This document shows positions 1-4,864 of a stretch of DNA of 15,134 nt, one piece after another. Source of the DNA: Gp6-AA40 sp035496255 (lineage in GTDB: Bacteria > Acidobacteriota > Vicinamibacteria > Vicinamibacterales > UBA2999). The notes below the pieces were generated by a model. The model saw nothing but the letters and a program-made list of their open reading frames with translations, was not told the origin of the DNA and did not search any database. The stretch covers positions 1 through 15,134 of the forward strand of contig DATJEU010000092.1 of the NCBI GenBank assembly GCA_035496255.1, read 5' to 3'. Position 1 is the stretch's first letter; every line of letters begins with the position of its first letter. Made by a program: the position numbers and the translations under genes.

Positions 1-684
1 CTGATGGTGACGGCCCACGGCACGTCGTTGCGGATGCTCGACCGCACCCGCGCGCTGGGGCTGACGGTGGTCGAAGCCACCTGTCCGCTCGTCCGCGTCG
101 CCCACCGCGCTGCCGCGACCCTCCTCCGCGCGGGCTACCACGTCGTCATCGTCGGACAGCGGGACCACGTGGAAGTGCGCGGCCTGACCGGTGACCTCGA
201 CTGCTTCGACGTCGTGCTCGAAGACGCGGACGTTTTCGCGCTCGAGGAGCACGCACGCTTCGGAGTGGTGGCCCAGACAACGCAGGCGGCACCGAAGGTG
301 CGACACCTCGTCGACCTGATCCGGCAACGATTCCCGCAATCGGACGTACGCTTCGTCGACACCGTCTGCAAGCCGACGAAGGACCGGCAATCCGCAGCGG
401 TCGAGATGGCATGCCGGGCCGACGTCGTGATCGTGGTCGGCGGCCGGGCGAGCAACAACACGCGCGAACTGGTGCAGACCTGTACGCGCTACTGCGCCCG
501 CGTGTACCACGTGGAGAGCGACGCCGATCTACGGCGCGAATGGTTTGCGACCGCGCAGATCGTCGGACTCACGGCCGGCACCTCGACGCCGGACGAGATC
601 ATCGACCGCGTCGAGGCCCGCATTCGTCAGATCGATGATCAGATTCGAGCGTTGCCGGAAGGCGCCGCGACGAGGGCGGGATGA
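1..684 (+). CDS. ispH: 4-hydroxy-3-methylbut-2-enyl diphosphate reductase, 3' part (5' end outside window)
   Basis: IspH (LytB) is the [4Fe-4S] enzyme that ends the MEP isoprenoid pathway, reducing HMBPP to IPP and DMAPP in the cytosol. The frame is open from the first base, so the visible ATG at 4 is internal. The first cluster cysteine and about 70-80 N-terminal residues lie upstream. Seen, counting from the ATG at 4: TAHGTS (substrate His), EATCPLV with a cluster Cys at residue 27 (nt 82-84), DHVEV matching the HPEVEG active-site His/Glu, AQTTQ, DTVCKPTKDRQ with the last cluster Cys at residue 122 (nt 367-369), the SNNTREL phosphate-binding segment, and the C-terminal GLTAGTSTPD. All diagnostic residues present in this part are conserved. 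The stop TGA overlaps the next small ORF (ATGA). Function is confident; only the 5' end is unknown. Confidence 0.95.
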   Translation: MMVTAHGTSLRMLDRTRALGLTVVEATCPLVRVAHRAAATLLRAGYHVVIVGQRDHVEVRGLTGDLDCFDVVLEDADVFALEEHARFGVVAQTTQAAPKVRHLVDLIRQRFPQSDVRFVDTVCKPTKDRQSAAVEMACRADVVIVVGGRASNNTRELVQTCTRYCARVYHVESDADLRREWFATAQIVGLTAGTSTPDEIIDRVEARIRQIDDQIRALPEGAATRAG

Positions 685-797
685 GCAGCGGCCTGTCCGA
701 GCGGGCGCGCTGGGCGATCGTCATCGCCTTCGCGATCGCGATGGCCTGGGTTGAAGCGGCCCGCGTCTACTCGTCGGCGGCACCATCGCGATCATGA
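681..797 (+). CDS. Small single-helix ORF after ispH, possibly a truncated gene remnant
   Basis: This 38-codon frame starts at an ATG overlapping the ispH stop (ATGA), an arrangement typical of translational coupling. It encodes a short charged start (MSSGLSERAR) followed by one hydrophobic stretch, about WAIVIAFAIAMAWVEAA, that could be a single membrane helix with the N-terminus in the cytoplasm. After residue 30 (VY) the sequence becomes SSAAPSRS and stops at 795-797. I recall longer ispH-adjacent membrane proteins in acidobacterial genomes that start this way and continue past the helix, so this may be a remnant cut by deletion or frameshift. That recall is unverified. The adjacent forward frame stays open to about 860. 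It could also be a genuine small membrane protein. No function is assigned. Confidence 0.4.
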   Translation: MSSGLSERARWAIVIAFAIAMAWVEAARVYSSAAPSRS

Positions 798-809
798 GCG
801 CTCGCGGCG

Positions 810-839
810 AGGGGATGGCTTTGGAGAGATTGCTCCCCT
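810..839 (+). terminator. Weak hairpin after ispH
   Basis: A 6-bp inverted repeat (AGGGGA at 810-815, TCCCCT at 834-839) lies 13 nt after the small ORF. The loop is long (18 nt) and no T-run follows, so this is a weak terminator candidate for the ispH transcript. The GC palindrome at 861-886 is a stronger stem and may do this job instead. Confidence 0.2.
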
Positions 840-855
840 TGTTAGGTAGGGCCGG

Positions 856-901
856 GTCGTAGGGGCGGGTCTTCAGACCCGTCCCCGAACGGAGCGAGGT
901 G
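856..901. repeat. GC-rich dispersed palindrome, copy 1
   Basis: The stem CGGGTCT (866-872) pairs perfectly with AGACCCG (875-881). It extends by GGGG/CCCC with one bulged T at 882. It is preceded by GTCGTAGGGGCGGG (856-869) and followed by GAACGGAGCGAGGT (887-900). A related palindrome with the same 14-nt edge and a similar trailing motif occurs at 12038-12090. Here it sits between convergent genes, ending two bases before the stop codon of the minus-strand gene at 903, so it could act as a two-way terminator or be a REP-like dispersed element. Confidence 0.7.
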
Positions 902-902
902 T

Positions 903-1544
903 TTAGTACAGACGGATCGAATCGTACTTGTTGAACAGGCAGCGGCTGTCGCCGGCCAGCAGCAATGCGGCGACCATCCGGCAGGGCTTTCCGCTGCCAT
1001 GGCCCGTCACGAAGTCAAGTTCCCGCGCCGCCATGGGGACATGGAACGTCACCGAGAAGCGACTGGATTCGTGTGGCGCTACCGGTGCTTCGGCGTCGGC
1101 AATCCAGGCCGTGCCGTCCGGTTCGAAGCGATGTCCCTGGTCATCGCGCAGGAACATCCAGGGATAGAGCGCGCGCTGCGTCCGTCCGCCATTGTTGTAG
1201 GCCTCGAGGTCCAGAGTAACCAGCGTATCGGTGGCGGCTGATCGGCGGCTGACGCGATCGACGGACACACACCAATCATCAAAACACCAGCGCTGACCCA
1301 ACCCGATCGAGCGTTCCGGACGTGCTGCTCCGATAAGGATGGCGAGCGTGCAATATGCCGCCGCCCCGATTCCCCAATGCTTTAGCGTCCGTTGGCCTTG
1401 CGGCCATCGTCCGCGAACGAACAGGTATGCCACACGGAGGATGGCGATGGCCGTCGCCGCGACGGACCCCATCGCGAGCAGATCGAACAGAGGAGTGACC
1501 GCCTGCACACCGCCGAAGATATATCCAATTACTTTGCTAAACAA
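903..1544 (-). CDS. Hypothetical membrane-anchored protein, two N-terminal helices plus soluble domain
   Basis: I do not recognise this 213-residue family. Two hydrophobic segments, about residues 24-43 and 57-73, are followed by about 135 mostly polar residues. That part has four cysteines (87, 92, 188, 202) in WCFDDWC, KPCRM and SRCLF, and an alternating pattern suggestive of beta strands (TLVTLDLEAYNN, RFSVTFHVP). An immunoglobulin-like, DUF4352-type extracytoplasmic fold is a guess. It is last in the minus-strand block, 56 bp after pssA. The start is uncertain: the frame begins at a TTG with no clear ribosome site, and an in-frame TGA lies 15 bases before it. The nearest well-spaced ATG, at 1558-1560, is in another frame and meets a stop after seven codons. 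The next in-frame ATG would be residue 25 (1472). A frameshift near the 5' end is possible. Confidence 0.7.
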   Translation of the reverse strand: MFSKVIGYIFGGVQAVTPLFDLLAMGSVAATAIAILRVAYLFVRGRWPQGQRTLKHWGIGAAAYCTLAILIGAARPERSIGLGQRWCFDDWCVSVDRVSRRSAATDTLVTLDLEAYNNGGRTQRALYPWMFLRDDQGHRFEPDGTAWIADAEAPVAPHESSRFSVTFHVPMAARELDFVTGHGSGKPCRMVAALLLAGDSRCLFNKYDSIRLY

Positions 1545-1600
1545 AGACCAGGGCGCTCATACCCGCTCCGATCGGGAACGCACCCGTATCCCGCAGGGTC

Positions 1601-2446
1601 TCAGCCTGCCTTGTGCGACGGCGCGCCGCTCGATCCTGCCGCGCGATCGTCGTGACCACCGCGGCGCCGGAAGCGTGCGAGCGCCAGACCGATGAAGGCC
1701 GATGCGAGGTAGCCGTAGGCCACGGCGACCACGAACAGCTCCGGTTTCGCGGCGAGGACCACGATCACCAGCGCCATGATGATGAGAACTGGATAGGTCC
1801 GTCGCGACTGCGCGTCGATCGCCTTGAAGCTGCGAAAACGGATCGTGCTCACCATCAGCATCGCGGGCACGATGACCATGGCGAGCACGCCGATCGCATG
1901 CGCGGGAATCTGGAAGCCCGCCGGATACGCGAACACCGTGGCCGCGGGTACCGCGGCCGCTGCCGGGCTCGGCATCCCGACGAAGTAACGTTTGTCCTGC
2001 GATCCTGACTGGATGTTGAAGCGCGCGAGGCGCACCGCCGCGGCGGCGACGAAGAGAAAGCTGCCGGCCCACCCGAGACGGCCGAGCGGCTGCAGTCCCC
2101 AGAGGAACGACATCATCGCCGGCGCCAGCCCGAACGAGATCACATCCGCCAGTGAATCGAACTCGATCCCGAAGTCGCTCGTGGCGCCGGTCATGCGCGC
2201 CACCCGGCCGTCGAGCATGTCGAGCACCATCGCGAAGCCGATGAACGACGCCGCGGTCGCGAACTCCCCCCGAATCGAATAGACGATGCAGCAGTAGCCG
2301 CAGAACATGTTCCCCATCGTGAACAGGCTGGGGAGCAGGTACACGCCCCGTCGCACGCGGCGTTGCGTCTGGTCCGATTGCCGTCGCAGCGGCGTCAGCA
2401 TGCGGAGTCGGGGTTTCTGTTCTGCGTCCATCGGTGTTGTTGTCAC
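1601..2446 (-). CDS. pssA: CDP-diacylglycerol--serine O-phosphatidyltransferase
   Basis: This integral membrane enzyme joins CDP-diacylglycerol and L-serine to give phosphatidylserine, the first step towards phosphatidylethanolamine. The complete CDP-alcohol phosphatidyltransferase signature is visible: D76, D79-G80, A83-R84, G93, D97, D101, with exactly the family spacing (DMLDGRVAR, then GIEFDSLAD). At least six hydrophobic helices follow an arginine-rich N-terminus. Length is 281 residues from the chosen GTG at 2446, which has GGGAG seven bases upstream. An ATG at 2431 lacks a ribosome site, and a GTG at 2467 would also be in frame. It lies directly downstream of psd, so the two successive enzymes of PE synthesis are co-transcribed. 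The last 25 or so residues are polar and arginine-rich. This is the PssA/Pcs branch of the CDP-alcohol phosphotransferases; PgsA is less likely given the psd neighbour. Confidence 0.95.
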   Translation of the reverse strand: MTTTPMDAEQKPRLRMLTPLRRQSDQTQRRVRRGVYLLPSLFTMGNMFCGYCCIVYSIRGEFATAASFIGFAMVLDMLDGRVARMTGATSDFGIEFDSLADVISFGLAPAMMSFLWGLQPLGRLGWAGSFLFVAAAAVRLARFNIQSGSQDKRYFVGMPSPAAAAVPAATVFAYPAGFQIPAHAIGVLAMVIVPAMLMVSTIRFRSFKAIDAQSRRTYPVLIIMALVIVVLAAKPELFVVAVAYGYLASAFIGLALARFRRRGGHDDRAAGSSGAPSHKAG

Positions 2447-2495
2447 GTCCACGCTCCCGACCGCCACAGGTGCGGCGGACGTGCCTGGCGACCGG

Positions 2496-3125
2496 CTACA
2501 GTTTCAACGTCGCGATTACCGTTCTGGCCGCGACCACCTTCTGGTTCACCTGCGCATGGATCACGGCATCGGCCGGCAGGAACACGTCCATCCGCGAGCC
2601 GAACTTCATCACGCCCATGCGATCGCCGGCGTGACGCTGGTCGCCTGCCTTGACGCGGCAGACGATCCGGCGCGCCAGAATGCCAACAATCTGGCGGAAC
2701 ACGACGGTCCGCCCACCGGCATCGACCGTCACCTCGGTGTACTCGTTGAGGTCCCCCGCGTCCGCCTTGAACGCCGGCAGGAAACGGCCGGGATGGTACT
2801 CCACCTTCGTCACGCGGCCGCCCACCGGCATCCGGTTGATGTGGACGTCCATCGGCGACAGGAAGATGCTGATCTGTTGCCAGGCCGGCGCGGGGAATTT
2901 CTGTGCAGTTGAGGGCCCGGCCAGCATGACGCGGCCGTCGGCCGGGGACAGGACCGCCCCAGGTTCGCTGCTGACCTGCCGCTCGGGGTCCCGGAAAAAG
3001 AAGAGGAAGAAAACCGTGAGGACGAGCAGGACGCTGCCGAAGGCCGTGCCGGCAAAGAACCCGGCGACGATTGCGACAATCAGTCCGCCGAGGACGAAGG
3101 GCCAGCCCGCTGGGTCGATGCGCAT
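2496..3125 (-). CDS. psd: Phosphatidylserine decarboxylase proenzyme, short type
   Basis: Psd decarboxylates phosphatidylserine to phosphatidylethanolamine at the inner membrane, using a pyruvoyl group made by self-cleavage. From the ATG at 3125 the protein has 209 residues, matching the short PSD class (about 200-220) rather than the longer E. coli type. One or two N-terminal hydrophobic stretches (residues 9-44) precede FFRDPER, SPADG (Asp63), SPMDVHINRMPV (His95) and FGSRMDVFLP. The last holds the self-cleavage Gly-Ser (G176-S177), which would leave a C-terminal alpha chain of about 33 residues. A TTG start at 3164 would add 13 residues. The ATG gives an N-terminus typical of the family, though neither start has a clear ribosome site. 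It stands between the DUF465 gene (about 78 bp upstream) and pssA (49 bp downstream), a pathway pair. Confidence 0.95.
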   Translation of the reverse strand: MRIDPAGWPFVLGGLIVAIVAGFFAGTAFGSVLLVLTVFFLFFFRDPERQVSSEPGAVLSPADGRVMLAGPSTAQKFPAPAWQQISIFLSPMDVHINRMPVGGRVTKVEYHPGRFLPAFKADAGDLNEYTEVTVDAGGRTVVFRQIVGILARRIVCRVKAGDQRHAGDRMGVMKFGSRMDVFLPADAVIHAQVNQKVVAARTVIATLKL

Positions 3126-3203
3126 GAATACCGGATTGAATTGTCCCGCGCGGACGCCGGACAACTCAACCCGGATGAACTTAAGGCTCGGATCGAGACG
3201 GAA

Positions 3204-3449
3204 TCACGAGGCGCGGTGGAACTGCGTCGTCGTGTACTCGCGCGCCATCGCTTCCATCTGATCTTTCAGCGCGAGCTTGCGTTTTTTGAGGGTGACTTCT
3301 TCGAGTTGCTCGTTATCGGAGAGGTAGTGCTTGTCGGTGAGTTCGTGCAGGCGATCGTCCAGTTGGTGGTGGCGTTCGGCAAGCTGCCGATACTGGTCGC
3401 TGTCTTTCAGCAGCAGGTTCTTTACTTCCTGTGCTTCCGCTGCGCTCAT
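3204..3449 (-). CDS. Small DUF465 (YdcH-like) helical protein
   Basis: An 81-residue, highly charged, helical protein. After MSAAEAQEVKNLLLKDSD come segments rich in Glu, Lys, Leu and His (QLAERHHQLDDRLHELTDKH, then EQLEEVTLKKRKLALKDQM). This matches the DUF465 pattern of a short coiled coil with a basic LKKRKLxLKD motif near the end. No enzymatic residues are seen and the role of the family is not established. The start at 3449 is set by a strong ribosome site, AAAGGAGGG, with AGGAGG about ten bases before the ATG. That is the best Shine-Dalgarno in the minus-strand block. It lies 108 bp downstream of rimI, so it may have its own promoter, though I could not identify a convincing one. Family assignment is good, function unknown. 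Confidence 0.85.
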   Translation of the reverse strand: MSAAEAQEVKNLLLKDSDQYRQLAERHHQLDDRLHELTDKHYLSDNEQLEEVTLKKRKLALKDQMEAMAREYTTTQFHRAS

Positions 3450-3557
3450 GGTCGCACCCTCCTTTCGCGAACAGGGACCGTCGGGTGGATATGACGCGAC
3501 GTTACACCTTTGACCATGTGATCGCAATTGCAAAATGCCCGCGACGAAACGCTGAGG

Positions 3558-4055
3558 CTACGGCTCGCCTCGCCACAGGATGAGCGCATCCTCGACCGGG
3601 TTCGTGTAGTAGTTGCGGCGGGTCGCCGCGACATAAAACCCGAGCTCCGAGTACAGCTTGAGCGCGCCGGTGTTCGACGCGCGCACTTCGAGCGTGGCGC
3701 GCGTCGCGCCAAGCGTGCGGGCTTCCGCGAGAACGTGCTCGAGCAGCGCACGGCCGATGCCGCGGCCACGGTACGCGGGCAGCATGGCGATGTTGTTGAT
3801 GTGAATTTCGTCGAACACCAGCCAGAAGGCGCAGAAGCCGGCGACGTGGCACTCCGCCGTACGCACCACGTAGATGTGGCACACCGAGCGATTCTGCAGT
3901 TCCCACGCATACATCTCGCGTGTCCACGGATTGGTGAACGATTCCGCCTCGACGCGCAGCACGCCCTCGAGATCGCGTTCGCCGGCCAGCGGCTCGATTG
4001 TGAACGGCCGCCCTTCGGGGAGGCTGGGCGAAAGGCTATCGGTCGTGTCGGGCAT
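3558..4055 (-). CDS. rimI: Ribosomal protein S18 alanine N-acetyltransferase (GNAT)
   Basis: RimI acetylates the N-terminal alanine of ribosomal protein S18 using acetyl-CoA. The 165-residue protein has the GNAT core: FTNPWTREMY near the start, beta-strand IHINNIAMLPAYRGRGIG carrying the acetyl-CoA pyrophosphate loop R96-G97-R98-G99-I100-G101, then LEVRASNTGALKLYSELGF followed by RRNYY, nearly identical to the E. coli active-site region. Glu123 and Tyr135 correspond to its catalytic pair. The ATG at 4055 was chosen because it gives a normal length and overlaps the tsaB end by 20 bp. About 17 extra residues precede the domain. Adjacency to tsaB is a classic bacterial pairing and supports the RimI call over other GNATs, whose substrates cannot be told from sequence alone. 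Confidence 0.93.
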   Translation of the reverse strand: MPDTTDSLSPSLPEGRPFTIEPLAGERDLEGVLRVEAESFTNPWTREMYAWELQNRSVCHIYVVRTAECHVAGFCAFWLVFDEIHINNIAMLPAYRGRGIGRALLEHVLAEARTLGATRATLEVRASNTGALKLYSELGFYVAATRRNYYTNPVEDALILWRGEP

Positions 4056-4830
4056 CACGCGCAAGTTCGGCGTCGGTGCGCCGGACGTAGAGTGGCCGGA
4101 TGTCCTCCGGCCCGGGACGATCGCCGGCCAGCGCGCACGCATCGGCTATCTGCGCGATGGCTGCCGCGATCAGCGGCGAGACGGGCTCGGCGAGGTGCCC
4201 TCCGGCGTCGCGAATCCTCTGCGCGAACGACTGGGCTCCGTCGCCGATGAAACAGACGTTGCGCAACCCGCCGCGTTCGCTGAGCCTCGAGAGGATCGAA
4301 TCCGGGTGCTCGACGGACGCAGGCTCGACCTCGCGTCCGTTCTCGTACAGTGCCGCGTACACCTCGCCACGCCACGCATCGATCCAGGTGGCCAGGCGCA
4401 CAGGCGCGGCGGCATTGGGGAGGACCTTGTCAGGTCCGCCGGGCGAGCCTGGCAAGGCTCGCCCCACGCTCGCGGCCGGTGTCCGTGAGGCCGCGGATGC
4501 GACCGGTCCGCACGGCCGTTGTGCCACGTGCGCCAGGGCGTCCAGCGCCGATACGCCAATCAGCGGCCTCTTCGTCGCGAACGCCAGTCCCTGCATCGTC
4601 GCGATGCCAACACGCAGTCCCGTGAACGAGCCGGGCCCGACGGCGACGCCGAAGACGTCGATCGCATCGAGACCGACGCCGGCAGCGTCAAGGAGCGCCA
4701 TGAGGTCGCCCGGAAGATGTTCCGCGTGCGAGATCTGTGGGTTGCTCGCGCGCTCGTGAACGACGACCCCGTCGCGGACCAGCGCGCAACTGCCCACTCG
4801 TGTGGTCGTGTCAAGCCCGAGAACCAGCAT
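4036..4830 (-). CDS. tsaB: tRNA t6A37 threonylcarbamoyltransferase complex subunit TsaB, with repeat-encoded insert
   Basis: TsaB is the ASKHA-fold partner that dimerises with TsaD and, with TsaE, moves threonylcarbamoyl onto A37 of ANN-reading tRNAs. Seen: MLVLGLDTTTRVG with the first phosphate-loop-like motif, ISHAEHLPGDLMALL, VAVGPGSFTGLRVGIATMQG and WIDAWRGEVYAALYENG, all hallmark TsaB segments. The ATG at 4830 gives the standard N-terminus; the frame runs back to 4914 but that part overlaps mutS. The protein is 264 residues, longer than the roughly 230 usual. The excess lies at about residues 106-141 (GPVASAASRTPAA, then SVGRALPGSPGGPDKVLPN). That part replaces the short loop between SALDALAHVA and the DAWRGEVY strand, and its second half is encoded by a double palindrome at 4417-4468. 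The loop is at the surface in known structures, so function is probably kept. Confidence 0.94.
   Translation of the reverse strand: MLVLGLDTTTRVGSCALVRDGVVVHERASNPQISHAEHLPGDLMALLDAAGVGLDAIDVFGVAVGPGSFTGLRVGIATMQGLAFATKRPLIGVSALDALAHVAQRPCGPVASAASRTPAASVGRALPGSPGGPDKVLPNAAAPVRLATWIDAWRGEVYAALYENGREVEPASVEHPDSILSRLSERGGLRNVCFIGDGAQSFAQRIRDAGGHLAEPVSPLIAAAIAQIADACALAGDRPGPEDIRPLYVRRTDAELARDARHDR
4417..4468. repeat. REP-like double palindrome inside tsaB
   Basis: Two abutting hairpins lie within the coding sequence. Hairpin A has arms GGAGGACCT (4419-4427) and AGGTCCGCC (4432-4440) with loop TGTC and one mismatch. Hairpin B has arms GGGCGAGCCT (4441-4450) and AGGCTCGCCC (4455-4464), a perfect 10 bp, with loop GGCA. 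On the tsaB strand the element keeps the frame and encodes SVGRALPGSPGGPDKVLPN. The tandem-hairpin design with 4-nt loops is that of REP/BIME-type elements. Confidence 0.75.
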
Positions 4831-4839
4831 GTGGTGAAC

Positions 4840-4850
4840 GATAATAATTG
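4840..4850. promoter_or_regulatory. Divergent tsaB/mutS promoter region with overlapping -10-like boxes
   Basis: Only 34 bp separate the start codons of tsaB and mutS. The single AT-rich island here reads GATAAT on the plus strand (4840-4845), 19 nt before the mutS ATG. On the minus strand it reads TATTAT (4846-4841), 10 nt before the tsaB ATG. No good -35 box is seen on either side, and neither gene has a clear ribosome site. The two promoters would overlap and the leaders would be very short. Confidence 0.4.
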
Positions 4851-4864
4851 ACACACCTTCATCA

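Noticed and set aside
10..30. Start of ispH inside the window at the ATG at position 4
   Set aside because: The frame is open to base 1 and the domain begins mid-fold at the substrate-histidine motif, so the gene starts upstream.
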